A DNA stretch of 39,311 nucleotides from positions 1 through 39,311 of the forward strand of contig DVKS01000051.1 of the NCBI GenBank assembly GCA_018715905.1, in the 5' to 3' direction. The DNA comes from Candidatus Caccovicinus merdipullorum. GTDB lineage: Bacteria; Bacillota; Clostridia; Lachnospirales; Lachnospiraceae. The translations under genes were made by a program, and so were the position numbers. Every line of letters begins with the position of its first letter. The first letter of the stretch is position 1. Positions 1-7,822 of the stretch are shown piece after piece. The notes under the pieces were generated by a model. The model saw only the letters and a list, made by a program, of their open reading frames with translations. It was not told the origin of the DNA and made no database searches.

Positions 1-307
1 TCTGGTGAAGCTTCTGTCCGGAGAATATGCCTTTGCTGCCGGACTGATCCTTCTTTACGTGCTGACACAGGTGGTGCGTCAGGTGATCCAGCCAAAGATT
101 GTGGGAGATACTATGGGACTTCCTCCTCTTACCACTTTGTTTTTATTATATCTTGGATTTAAAATACAGGGAATCGCCGGCATGATCCTGGCGGTTCCGG
201 CAGGCCTTTTAGTAGGGAGTTTATACCGTCATGGGGCCTTCGACGGAATGATCGAAAATACGCTGCTTCTGGCAGAAGAAATCCGAAAATTCCGGAAGGG
301 AGAGTAG
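1..307 (+). CDS. AI-2E/YtvI-type transporter, C-terminal part (5' end outside window)
   Basis: The open frame enters from the left edge; the GTG at 5 is internal, so only about the last 100 residues are visible. They contain hydrophobic segments and the stretch QVIQPKIVGDTMGLPPL, followed by a glycine-rich helix (GIAGMILAVPAGLL). This is the C-terminal pattern of the AI-2E transporter / PerM family (PF01594), which includes the sporulation membrane protein YtvI. Members are polytopic membrane proteins of often unproven substrate. The stop codon lies one base before the GTG of the MATE gene, so the two are probably cotranscribed. The family call is fairly safe; YtvI versus another family member cannot be decided from this fragment. 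Confidence 0.75.
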   Translation, partial: LVKLLSGEYAFAAGLILLYVLTQVVRQVIQPKIVGDTMGLPPLTTLFLLYLGFKIQGIAGMILAVPAGLLVGSLYRHGAFDGMIENTLLLAEEIRKFRKGE

Positions 308-308
308 A

Positions 309-1691
309 GTGAAAGCGGAAAATAATCTGGAAACCGATCAGATTCGCCAGCTTGTTTGGAGGCTGGCGATTCCTTCCATGCTGGCCCAGTTTGTCAGCGT
401 TTTTTACAGTATTGTAGATCGGATTTACATTGGAAATATTCCGGAAATCGGGGAACTGGCTCTGGCCGGTGTGGGCGTATGCGGCCCTGTTGTTACTATG
501 GTTACCTCGGTGGCTTCCTGGGTAGGCGTAGGCGGCGCCCCTCTTTTAAGTATCCGCCTGGGGCAGAAAAATCAGGAAGGAGCCAGGAAGATCCTGGCCA
601 ATTGTTTTCTTCTCCTGACTGTGCTTTCGGCAGCCATTACCGTGGGGATGATCCTGGTCAAGGATACGCTGTTAATCTGGTTTGGAGCCAGTGAAGCGAT
701 CTTTCCCTATGCGAACCAGTATTTGACCTGGATCCTTTTGGGGACGGTCTTTTCCCTCCTGTCTACGGGAATGAATCAGTTTATAATTTGTCAGGGGTTT
801 TCCGGAACAGGCATGAAGTCGGTGCTTTTAGGCGCCGTTCTGAACATTATTCTGGATCCTATATTCATTTTTGTACTGGATATGGGAGTCAGCGGGGCAG
901 CCATTGCCACAGTACTGTCCCAGATGGCGTCCTGTGCTTATGTTCTGCGATTTTTGTTTAGCGGCCGTCCTATGGTGTCTATCACATTCGGCGGTTACGA
1001 ACGGCGTATTATGGGTCAGGTGCTTCTTCTGGGGCTGTCGCCCTTTATCATTATTGCTCTGGATAATGTGATGATCATTGCGTTAAATGCGCAGATCCAG
1101 AGATACGGCGGTCCGGAGCGCGGAGATATGCTCCTTACCTGCAATACCATACTTCAAAGCTTTATGCTGGTGATTACCATGCCTTTGGGGGGCATTACAA
1201 GCAGTACGCAGACGGTTCTGGGATATAATTTCGGAGCAGGAAGACCGGATCGGATACGAAAGGCAGAGAAGCATATTTTGATTCTGGCGGTTGGCTTTAC
1301 CACATTGATGTTTTTTGCGTCCCGATTTCTGGTGCGCTATTTTATCCTTTTATTTACACGGGATCCCCAGTATATTGCGCTGACCATGGATGCTGTGGGT
1401 GTTTACACAATGATGATCATTCCGCTGGGGGTTCAGTATACGATCGTGGACGGTGCCACGGGAATGGGACTTCCCAAGATCGCCATTACCCTGTCTATGT
1501 TTCGGAAGGTGGTATATTTTTTCTTCCTTTTCCTGATTCCGGCAATAGGGGATGTAGGACAGATCTTTCTTGCAGAACCCATATCAGATTTTATCAGCCC
1601 GCTGGTGTCGGCGGCGGCATTTTTCCTGGTGATATCCAAAGTGATTGACCGGGCAGGAATGCCGGAAAGACCCAACGCAAAGCAGGCATAA
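309..1691 (+). CDS. MATE family multidrug/sodium efflux transporter
   Basis: This 460-residue, highly hydrophobic protein has about 12 membrane segments. It starts with the MATE-typical N-terminus (RQLVWRLAIPSMLAQFVSVFYSIVDRIYIG) and repeats the pattern in the second half (GLSPFIIIALDNVMI). The FxxxFYSIVDRIYIG segment and the internal two-fold repeat are typical of MatE domains (PF01554). Members export cationic drugs or metabolites in exchange for sodium ions or protons. The GTG start at 309 follows a GGGAGAG ribosome binding site that overlaps the end of the upstream gene, implying translational coupling. A strong hairpin follows the stop. The substrate cannot be deduced. Confidence 0.9.
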   Translation: MKAENNLETDQIRQLVWRLAIPSMLAQFVSVFYSIVDRIYIGNIPEIGELALAGVGVCGPVVTMVTSVASWVGVGGAPLLSIRLGQKNQEGARKILANCFLLLTVLSAAITVGMILVKDTLLIWFGASEAIFPYANQYLTWILLGTVFSLLSTGMNQFIICQGFSGTGMKSVLLGAVLNIILDPIFIFVLDMGVSGAAIATVLSQMASCAYVLRFLFSGRPMVSITFGGYERRIMGQVLLLGLSPFIIIALDNVMIIALNAQIQRYGGPERGDMLLTCNTILQSFMLVITMPLGGITSSTQTVLGYNFGAGRPDRIRKAEKHILILAVGFTTLMFFASRFLVRYFILLFTRDPQYIALTMDAVGVYTMMIIPLGVQYTIVDGATGMGLPKIAITLSMFRKVVYFFFLFLIPAIGDVGQIFLAEPISDFISPLVSAAAFFLVISKVIDRAGMPERPNAKQA

Positions 1692-1692
1692 G

Positions 1693-1733
1693 AAATGTCC
1701 CGCAGAGGTTTTCGATACCTTTGCGGGACGTTT
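1693..1733. terminator. Bidirectional intrinsic terminator
   Basis: A long hairpin has arms 1697-1709 (GTCCCGCAGAGGT) and 1717-1729 (ACCTTTGCGGGAC), with one G-U pair and a 7-base loop. The stem is extended by AAA/TTT pairs. It lies between the convergent MATE and DUF4349 genes and ends in T-rich sequence on both strands, so it can stop transcription from both sides. Confidence 0.85.
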
Positions 1734-1750
1734 CTATGTATGGTTTATGG

Positions 1751-2788
1751 TTAACTCTTTTTTTCTGAGTCTGGTTCCTCATCTTCCTGCAAAACTGCAT
1801 GGATGTCTTCCGATGCGTGTAGCTTCTTTTTTCTTTCTCGGCGGATTTTCACAGGAAGCTTTTTAAAAAGCAGCCAGATAAGAAGCGCCATCAAAAGAAT
1901 AAAAATTAAAGTAGGGCTGCCGGACAGAATCCCGATAACGGCTGCTGAAAGGAAAGAAAGCAGTGAACTGAGATTCTGCGAGAAGCCGCGGCGAATCTGC
2001 TGAAAGATGTTTTCCGGCTGTGTGGGGCTTTCTGTATCTACTTCATCGATGCTCAGGGTCACAGTGTTGTAGGTTACGGAATTGTCCAGATAGCGCAGCC
2101 GGGATTCGCTGGATTCAATTTCGATGGTGACTTCGGTGAGACGTTCTTCCAGGGCGATAATGGCTTCTGTCGTGTCGGCTATAGCCAGAAGTTCCCAGAG
2201 ACGTTCCTGCTCGGTGCGAAGAGTCTTTAAGCGGCTTTCCACATCGGAGTACTGTAAAGTTACATCAGAGACATTTTCCGATTTATAAGTTACGTTTCCG
2301 TCTGCTTCCACCTGTGTCACGAAGTCATTCAGGCTGTCGGCCGGGATGCGGATGGTCATGGAACCGTACCGGTTGGATGAATAGCCCTGGCTGGTTATGC
2401 TGTTTCCGGAAATGTCAGACCGCTCGATATAGCCATTCAGCCGGGATACATTTTCCTGAATGGATGTGATCAGCGCGTCAAATTCAGTGGTTTCTACATT
2501 CATGCTGACAGTACGGATTAATTTTCGTTCCAGAGAAAAGGAATCACTGTCATCTGTTCCGGAGGGGGAGCCAAAGCTGGATGTAATGCCGGCGGAGGCT
2601 CCTGCGCCGTTTTCGCTGGCAGCAGCCATGTTCTGCTGGCTGTCATTTTCAAAAACGGCAGCGGTTTCGGCAACGGCGCTGCTGTCAGAAGAACTGCTGC
2701 CGCAGCCGCCTGCCAGAAGTGACAGGATGAGGGCTGCCGTCAGAAGAAACGAGGGGTATCGGATCCTTGAGAAATTGCCTTTTTTCAT
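1751..2788 (-). CDS. DUF4349 domain lipoprotein
   Basis: The 345-residue protein starts with a lipoprotein signal peptide: KKGNFSRIR, a hydrophobic stretch, then the lipobox LAGGC with Cys29 as the lipidation site. A serine-rich spacer follows. The central part has the DUF4349 pattern (KLIRTVSMNVETTEFDALI; MTIRIPADSLNDFV), then a charged heptad-like segment (about residues 165-225) that may form a coiled coil. Near the C-terminus is one strong membrane helix (about 285-310) and a basic cytoplasmic tail. It is anchored at the outer face of the membrane by both lipid and helix. The start is fixed by an AGGAGG site 7 bases upstream on the minus strand. Function unknown; no partner gene is adjacent. 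Confidence 0.85.
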   Translation of the reverse strand: MKKGNFSRIRYPSFLLTAALILSLLAGGCGSSSSDSSAVAETAAVFENDSQQNMAAASENGAGASAGITSSFGSPSGTDDSDSFSLERKLIRTVSMNVETTEFDALITSIQENVSRLNGYIERSDISGNSITSQGYSSNRYGSMTIRIPADSLNDFVTQVEADGNVTYKSENVSDVTLQYSDVESRLKTLRTEQERLWELLAIADTTEAIIALEERLTEVTIEIESSESRLRYLDNSVTYNTVTLSIDEVDTESPTQPENIFQQIRRGFSQNLSSLLSFLSAAVIGILSGSPTLIFILLMALLIWLLFKKLPVKIRRERKKKLHASEDIHAVLQEDEEPDSEKKS

Positions 2789-2949
2789 AATTTTCCTCCT
2801 TTAAAACAATGAAAAGTAGTAAAATGATACAATTTCATGGTAACATGGAGCCGGCATTTCGGCAAGACTGCTGCACGGGAATTAAGAAATCCAAAGGAAA
2901 CCTTAAGAAATCGCAAGGAAAGCGCAATGAAAGTGATAGAAAAAAACAG

Positions 2950-2979
2950 TTGACGGATTTTAAAGGAGACCTGCATAAT
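2950..2979 (+). promoter_or_regulatory. Candidate sigma-A promoter for the DUF523 gene
   Basis: TTGACG at 2950-2955 and CATAAT at 2974-2979 are separated by 18 bases. The predicted start near 2986 gives a leader of about 40 bases before the ATG at 3025. The region 2789-3024 otherwise holds no recognisable gene. Confidence 0.5.
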
Positions 2980-3028
2980 GAAAAGGAATTTGAACAGCAT
3001 TTTAGGACCGGAAAGGAGAAGGTTATGA
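2978..3028 (+). other. Possible 16-codon leader ORF
   Basis: An ATG at 2978, 9 bases after AAAGGAG, opens a short frame (MKRNLNSILGPERRRL). It ends with TGA at 3026-3028, overlapping the downstream ATG in an ATGA arrangement. The ATG lies inside the -10 of the candidate promoter just described, so it can only be translated from a more upstream start. It may be chance. Confidence 0.2.
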
Positions 3029-3462
3029 AAATACTGGTAAGCGCCTGTCTTCTGGGCGTCTGCTGCCGATACAACGGCAAGGGGGAGCTGAATCCGGCAA
3101 TAAAGGAACTTCTTGGAAAGCATCAGCTGATCCCGGTATGTCCGGAGATCCTGGGAGGACTTTCTACACCCAGAATGCCGGCAGAGAGGCAGGGAGTGCG
3201 GGTTATGACCCGGGACGGCCGGGATGTAACGGCTGCCTATGAGAAAGGAGCGGAGGAAACCCTTAAGCTGGCGGAGCTTTTCGGATGCCGTCATGCAATA
3301 TTAAAGGAGAGAAGCCCTTCCTGCGGAAATGGTGTGATTTATGACGGAACCTTCCAGGGAAAACGTATTCCCGGAGACGGCAAGACAACAGAACTTCTTA
3401 AAAAGCACGGCATTCAGGTGGCAGGAGAATCTGATTTTATGACCCGGGAGGCATTCCTATAG
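3025..3462 (+). CDS. DUF523 / TudS-like protein
   Basis: The protein is 145 residues when started at ATG 3025, which has GAAAGGAGAA just upstream. An in-frame extension to 2809 lacks an initiation signal and is not typical of the family. The N-terminus MKILVSACLLGVCCRYNG, the VCPE motif (Cys39) and SPSCGNG (Cys100) are the hallmark cysteine motifs of DUF523. Characterised members (TudS) use a [4Fe-4S] cluster to desulfurate thiouracil, and the three conserved cysteines here fit cluster ligands. That this protein acts on thiolated nucleobases is inference from the family. It is probably a cytoplasmic, single-gene unit. Confidence 0.85.
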   Translation: MKILVSACLLGVCCRYNGKGELNPAIKELLGKHQLIPVCPEILGGLSTPRMPAERQGVRVMTRDGRDVTAAYEKGAEETLKLAELFGCRHAILKERSPSCGNGVIYDGTFQGKRIPGDGKTTELLKKHGIQVAGESDFMTREAFL

Positions 3463-3536
3463 CTGTCCCGGTAGAGGAGGGAAGAGGAGTACGAGAGGCT
3501 TACAAGGGACGGCAGGCGGATTTTCCTGGCAGGCCA

Positions 3537-3565
3537 TTGCATGGGACTGAGGATTATGATATGAT
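3537..3565 (+). promoter_or_regulatory. Promoter of the L,D-transpeptidase gene
   Basis: TTGCAT (3537-3542), a 17-base spacer and TATGAT (3560-3565) form a good sigma-A-type promoter. The predicted start lies around 3571, inside a TGATACCAGGGTCAAAA motif (3562-3578) that recurs with one mismatch upstream of the giant activase gene. Confidence 0.6.
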
Positions 3566-3609
3566 ACCAGGGTCAAAAATGAAACAGAAAATGTCTTAGA
3601 AAGGTTTAA

Positions 3610-5628
3610 ATGAGAGATTTCATGGAAAATGAGAATAGAGAAAAGAGATGGCGGACAATCGAGGAAGAGATTGCCGAGGCTTCCTTAAGCATGCGTGAGG
3701 AGGAGTGGAGAGAGGAAGATGCAGCTCTTTTTGATACTGCCTCAGGAGAGGCGGAGAGCGATGCAGGCATCGGTGCGAAGGCGGAGCGTGATGGAGGCAC
3801 CGATGCAAAAGCGGAGGTTCTCCAGGATATAAAAAGGGAGCGGGCGATTCCCAGGAGCCGCAGGGGAAAGCCCTCAAGAAAAGGAATCCGCCTGCTGATC
3901 GGCATAGGAATTCTGGCGGGAGCCGCAGGGATCGCCTACGGAATTGGCGCGTTCCGCTATCGAAATACATATTTTCCTAATACAATCATCAACGGTATCG
4001 AGGCCGGCGGTCTGACTGCTCAGGAAGTAAAAGATCTTCTGGCATCTGCCATTGACGGATATGCTGTCCGTCTGGTGGGAAGAGAGGATGCAGAAGAAAC
4101 CATTGCAGGGACAGATATCGGACTTCATACGGTTTATGACGGGCAGCTGGAGCAGATGATCCAGGATCAGAATCCCCTTCTGTGGGGACTTGCTCTTTTC
4201 GGCGACCGGACCACAGAGATTGATACGGTGGTTGCCTATGATGAGAATGCGTTTGAGGCAGCGCTGGACGGACTTTCGTTTTTGGATGAAGATACGGTCC
4301 GGGTTTACCGGGAAGCATATCTGTCGGACTATATAGAAGGACAGGGGTATGAAATCATTCCGGAAGATCCTGGAACGGAAGTGGACCGGGAGGCGCTTTC
4401 GGAGGCTTTGTCCCATGCGGTTTTATCTCTTCAGCAGGAGCTTTCTCTGGAGACGGCCGGCTGCTATGTGCATCCTGCAGGTCAGGAACCGGCCCAGGCG
4501 CTGGTAGATGCCAGAGATGAGATGAACCGCTATGTGGGAACGGTGGTTACCTATACTTTCGGCAGCAGCCGGGAAGTTCTGGACGGCAGCACGATCCATA
4601 CCTGGGTATCGCTGAATGAAAGCGGCCAGCCGCTTTTGGATGAAACCATGGTAAGCGAATACGTATCCGATCTTGCAAAGAAATATAATACGGCTTATAC
4701 AAAACGGAAATTTATGACCAGTTACGGCCGGGAAGTTGAAGTATCCGGTGTGTACGGATGGAGAATCAATCAGACGGCGGAGACGGCGGCTCTTACGGAA
4801 ATAATCCGTTCCGGCGAGAGCCAGACAAGAGAGCCGGAATACTCTCAGAAAGCAGCCAGCCATGACGGAAATGATTATGGAACTACTTATGCGGAAGTAA
4901 ATCTTACTGCACAGCATCTGTTTTTTTATAAAGATGGAGAGAAAATCCTGGAATCGGACTTTGTGTCCGGCAATGTTTCCAGAGGCTATACAACCCCTCC
5001 AGGGTTATTCAGCCTTACTTACAAGCAGAAGGATGCGGTCCTTCGGGGAGAAGGGTATGCCAGTCCGGTAGATTTCTGGATGCCTTTTAACGGCGGAATC
5101 GGTTTTCACGATGCCAGCTGGCGCAATCAGTTCGGCGGAACGATCTACAAGACCAACGGCTCCCACGGCTGCATCAACATGCCGTACAATGCGGCAAAGA
5201 CGCTGTATGAGAACGTTTATGCCGGTATGCCGGTGATCTGCTATAATCTGGAAGGAACAGAAAATACAAAGAGCACTTCCGCTTCCGGTTCCGCGGCAGC
5301 CGAGACCCAGCCCACCACTGCAGCGGCTGAGACCCAGCCCACCACTGCGGCGGCTGAGACCCAGCCCACCACTGCAGCGGCTGAGACCCAGCCCACCACT
5401 GCAGTGGCTGAGACCCAGCCCACCACTGCGGCGGCTGAGACCCAGCCCACCACTGCGGCGGCTGAGACCCAGCCTACCACTGCAGCAGCTGAGACTCAGC
5501 CGCAGACTCCGCCGGGACCCGGAGGAGAGACGGAGTATGGACCGGGAATGGATCTGACTGGTCCGGGCACTTCTTACGGTCCGGGAGGACAAAATGCTTC
5601 AGGTCCGGGAAGCACAACAGGATCATGA
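3610..5628 (+). CDS. Membrane-anchored L,D-transpeptidase (YkuD) with repeat tail
   Basis: This is a 672-residue type II membrane protein. It has an acidic cytoplasmic part (1-85), a basic patch, a transmembrane helix (about 93-114), a PG_binding_4-like region (about 270-390) and a YkuD catalytic domain (about 430-540). The active-site region holds His500 in GFHDASW and Cys521 in SHGCINM, the nucleophile that forms 3-3 peptidoglycan cross-links. The C-terminal part is eight copies of AAAETQPTT followed by a Gly/Pro/Ser-rich tail (GPGG repeats), probably a flexible wall-spanning segment. The start ATG 3610 has AGAAAGG upstream; ATG 3622 is the alternative. The next gene is another envelope enzyme of the LCP family. 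Role in cross-linking or beta-lactam tolerance is inference. Confidence 0.9.
   Translation: MRDFMENENREKRWRTIEEEIAEASLSMREEEWREEDAALFDTASGEAESDAGIGAKAERDGGTDAKAEVLQDIKRERAIPRSRRGKPSRKGIRLLIGIGILAGAAGIAYGIGAFRYRNTYFPNTIINGIEAGGLTAQEVKDLLASAIDGYAVRLVGREDAEETIAGTDIGLHTVYDGQLEQMIQDQNPLLWGLALFGDRTTEIDTVVAYDENAFEAALDGLSFLDEDTVRVYREAYLSDYIEGQGYEIIPEDPGTEVDREALSEALSHAVLSLQQELSLETAGCYVHPAGQEPAQALVDARDEMNRYVGTVVTYTFGSSREVLDGSTIHTWVSLNESGQPLLDETMVSEYVSDLAKKYNTAYTKRKFMTSYGREVEVSGVYGWRINQTAETAALTEIIRSGESQTREPEYSQKAASHDGNDYGTTYAEVNLTAQHLFFYKDGEKILESDFVSGNVSRGYTTPPGLFSLTYKQKDAVLRGEGYASPVDFWMPFNGGIGFHDASWRNQFGGTIYKTNGSHGCINMPYNAAKTLYENVYAGMPVICYNLEGTENTKSTSASGSAAAETQPTTAAAETQPTTAAAETQPTTAAAETQPTTAVAETQPTTAAAETQPTTAAAETQPTTAAAETQPQTPPGPGGETEYGPGMDLTGPGTSYGPGGQNASGPGSTTGS
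5293..5508 (+). repeat. 27-bp tandem repeat, 8 copies, in-frame in the L,D-transpeptidase tail
   Basis: Eight consecutive 27-bp units encode AAAETQPTT. Copies 2-4 and 6-7 are nearly identical at DNA level, copy 5 has a valine (AVAETQPTT) and the last reads AAAETQPQT. The unit is a multiple of 3, so copy number change would alter tail length without shifting frame. Confidence 0.95.
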
Positions 5629-5703
5629 CAGAAGGCGTTTTAAGTTTTCGGGAAGAGATTTTGTATCATATTTTATAGAATTGCTATACTTTTGTAAAAA
5701 ATA

Positions 5704-5712
5704 TGTTATAAT
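5704..5712 (+). promoter_or_regulatory. Extended -10 promoter of the LCP gene
   Basis: TGTTATAAT is a perfect extended -10 element (TGnTATAAT). No good -35 is seen at the usual distance (TTGCTA at 5681-5686 is 20 bases away). Transcription would start near 5719, just before the inverted repeat at 5728-5760. Confidence 0.5.
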
Positions 5713-5727
5713 TAGCGGGTATATCCT

Positions 5728-5760
5728 TGGTATAATGTCTGCAGAGCAGACATTATACCA
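5728..5760. repeat. Perfect 15-bp inverted repeat in the LCP leader
   Basis: The left arm TGGTATAATGTCTGC (5728-5742) and right arm GCAGACATTATACCA (5746-5760) are exact reverse complements around a 3-base AGA loop. No T-run follows, so it is not an intrinsic terminator. Each arm carries TGGTATAAT, an extended -10 match, one on each strand pointing inward. It could be an operator, a regulated pair of start sites, or a stabilising hairpin at the 5' end of the mRNA. Confidence 0.8.
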
Positions 5761-5899
5761 GCGCCGGTTCGTGTTGAGCGAAAGCGAGACAAAAACCATT
5801 TCGAACCATGCGCATCCCCCGGAGGGATGCCGAGACTTCGGAGAAGGCAAGGTACAATTTATACGGAAAAGAAGAGAGGAAAGGACGGAGGATTCTCTC
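5761..5899 (+). other. Structured 5' leader of the LCP gene, unassigned
   Basis: Between the inverted repeat and the ATG lie a small hairpin with arms 5812-5818 (GCATCCC) and 5824-5830 (GGGATGC), then the self-complementary CCGAGACTTCGG. No T-run is present. I do not recognise a known riboswitch core here. The frame of the LCP gene is open through this region, but no start codon in it has a ribosome binding site as good as that at 5900. Confidence 0.35.
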
Positions 5900-7534
5900 A
5901 TGAGTATTGATAAGAACAGCAGGGCTGCCAGGCAGATGAAGAGCCGGGGAAAACGCCCGCCCAGAGGTCGGCGCCGGGTATCCTGGAAGGCGATCCTGCT
6001 GGCAGTGATCCTTATTCTTGCGGCAGCAGCATGCGGTGCTGTGTATTACGTGAACTACCTGCTGGGCAGGACCCAGGATGTAGGCGTCAAGATGGAAGAG
6101 ATGACCAATCCAAACCTGGATAAGGAGACGGAACAGGTACAGAAAGGCTTCTGGAAAGTGGCTGTCTTCGGTGTGGATTCCACAGACGGCAACCTGGGAA
6201 AGGGTGCCAATTCTGATGTGATTATTATATGCAGCCTGAACTGGGAAACTGGTGAGATCAAGATGGCCAGCGTTTACCGGGATACTTATCTTAAGGTAGG
6301 CGAAAAGAACCCCTACCGGAAGATCAATGAAGCATATGCCAGAGGAGGCCCGGAACAGGCCATCCAGGCGCTGAATGAAAACCTGGACATTGCAGTGGAT
6401 GATTATATTGCTGTAAACTGGGCTGCGGTGGCAGACGCCATTAATAATCTGGGCGGTGTTGATATTGAGGTAACGAAGGAAGAATTCAGTCAGATCAACG
6501 GCTATATTACATCGGTGGTGGAGAATACAGGAATTTATTCCCAGCACCTGAAGAAGCCGGGTTATCAGCATCTGGACGGGGTGCAGGCAGTGGCTTACTG
6601 CCGTCTGCGAAAAATGGACTCGGATTTTCAGCGGACGGAGCGTCAGCGCAAGGTAATTTCCCAGTGTCTGGAGAAGGCCAAGAATGCTGATCTGCGGGTG
6701 ATCAATACGGTTATCGGCGTTTGTCTGCCTCAGGTATCCACAAGTATCGGGCTGAATGATCTTTTGGAACTGGGCAAGAGTATCAATGATTTCCATCTGG
6801 GAGAAACCACAGGATTCCCCTTTGATTTAAAGACCCAGAACATCGGGTCTCTTGACTGTGTAGTCCCGGTTACGTTATCATCGAATGTAGTAAAACTGCA
6901 TCAGTTCCTTTTTGGGACCGAAAATTATAAACCTTCCAATCATGTGGAGCAGATCAGCCAGGATATTGCGTATAACAGTGCGCAGGCAGAGGATGAGGGA
7001 GAGGAAATCCGTCAGGAAGAGATGGAGAGGATGACGTCTGCTGCAGCCAGCACCGAGGAGGAGACAGAGGAATCTTCCAGCCAGGCTGAGACCGGTGAGT
7101 CTGAAACGTCTTCGGAGTCTGAAGTGGAAACCGAGACCGATGCCGACGGAAATGTGATCGTAAAGCCCACAGACGCTTCTGATGAATCTGCAGAAGGAGA
7201 GAATCCTTTGACGGAGTCCGATGAATATGTACCGGAAGATGAACTGATTAATGATCCGGGACTGATTACGGTTCCCGATGATGAGAATACAAAGCCCTCT
7301 TCCGGTTCGGGAGGGCCGGGAAGTACGGGAGGAAGCCAGAACGGCAATATGACCATTGTGCCCACTGCACCGGTAAGGGAAAGTGAAAGCCGCCGTCCAG
7401 GAAGCGGTCCTGGATCCGTTCCTGAGTCTTCCGAGGAATCGGAGACCAATGCTACCGTTTACTACAACAGGCCGGTTGAAACAGACGCAGAAAGCGCGGG
7501 AATCGAAGACGGTCCGGGATATTTTACATCGTAG
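5900..7534 (+). CDS. LytR-CpsA-Psr (LCP) family glycopolymer ligase
   Basis: The 544-residue protein starts at ATG 5900, preceded by GGACGGAGG. It has a basic cytoplasmic N-terminus (about 1-30) and one membrane helix (31-52). The LCP domain (about 85-300) shows VAVFGVDSTDG, Asp106 in NSDVII, Arg127 in ASVYRDTY, and the arginine cluster FQRTERQRK (245-250), which bind the lipid pyrophosphate and magnesium. LCP enzymes transfer wall teichoic acids or other glycopolymers from undecaprenyl carriers to peptidoglycan outside the cell. From about residue 370 the protein is an acidic Ser/Glu-rich, then Gly/Pro-rich tail without predicted fold, much longer than in typical LCP proteins. The 5' neighbour is an L,D-transpeptidase with a similar low-complexity tail, but the leader has its own promoter. 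Confidence 0.9.
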   Translation: MSIDKNSRAARQMKSRGKRPPRGRRRVSWKAILLAVILILAAAACGAVYYVNYLLGRTQDVGVKMEEMTNPNLDKETEQVQKGFWKVAVFGVDSTDGNLGKGANSDVIIICSLNWETGEIKMASVYRDTYLKVGEKNPYRKINEAYARGGPEQAIQALNENLDIAVDDYIAVNWAAVADAINNLGGVDIEVTKEEFSQINGYITSVVENTGIYSQHLKKPGYQHLDGVQAVAYCRLRKMDSDFQRTERQRKVISQCLEKAKNADLRVINTVIGVCLPQVSTSIGLNDLLELGKSINDFHLGETTGFPFDLKTQNIGSLDCVVPVTLSSNVVKLHQFLFGTENYKPSNHVEQISQDIAYNSAQAEDEGEEIRQEEMERMTSAAASTEEETEESSSQAETGESETSSESEVETETDADGNVIVKPTDASDESAEGENPLTESDEYVPEDELINDPGLITVPDDENTKPSSGSGGPGSTGGSQNGNMTIVPTAPVRESESRRPGSGPGSVPESSEESETNATVYYNRPVETDAESAGIEDGPGYFTS

Positions 7535-7662
7535 TTTCAGACCGCCCCGTTTTAAAGATACCGCGGTTTAATTGAAACAGAGCACCCCCATGCGCCGGCG
7601 GGCGGTGTTCCAGTCATCCCATAAAAGTCTGGCGGCGCATTTGGAATCATAAGGAAGAAGAC

Positions 7663-7702
7663 TGCCGGAGAGGGTCGCCAAAAGAGGCCTTCCCGGCATT
7701 TT
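7663..7702 (+). terminator. Weak terminator candidate after the LCP gene
   Basis: TGCCGG (7663-7668) can pair with CCGGCA (7693-7698), with an imperfect internal part, followed by TTTT. It lies just before the glnA promoter. The rest of 7535-7709 holds nothing I can identify. Confidence 0.35.
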
Positions 7703-7709
7703 CCCGTTA

Positions 7710-7738
7710 TTGACAAATAAAAAACGGCCTGTTATATT
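7710..7738 (+). promoter_or_regulatory. Promoter of glnA
   Basis: A consensus TTGACA (7710-7715), 17-base spacer and TATATT (7733-7738) form a strong sigma-A promoter. The leader of about 78 bases can form two small GC-rich hairpins before the ribosome binding site at 7811-7815. Confidence 0.8.
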
Positions 7739-7822
7739 GTAAAAGTATTGGGCAGTGCCGGCTGCTGCTGCTGCATAGCGGCGGGAAATGCCCGGATAAG
7801 AATGAAAAAAGAGGGAGACTAC

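Noticed and set aside
5293..5508. Possible CRISPR array because of regular repeats
   Set aside because: The repeats are directly adjacent with no spacers, lie in frame inside a coding region, and no cas gene is present.
5241..5592. Minus-strand ORFs with VGWVSAAAV or GGLGLSRRS repeats
   Set aside because: They are the antisense reading of the 27-bp repeat array in the L,D-transpeptidase gene; no ribosome binding site and no independent coding pattern.
5594..5899. N-terminal extension of the LCP protein by 102 codons
   Set aside because: It would overlap the end of the L,D-transpeptidase gene and cover the leader and its promoter; ATG 5900 with GGACGGAGG fits the membrane topology.
7739..7822. 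ANTAR-type double hexaloop in the glnA leader
   Set aside because: The two small hairpins have loops of other sizes and no overlapping T-run terminator, so the target structure is not supported.
7748..7822. N-terminal extension of glnA including four cysteines in a row
   Set aside because: It has no ribosome binding site, and the protein from ATG 7823 has the normal family length and a good GAGGGAG site.
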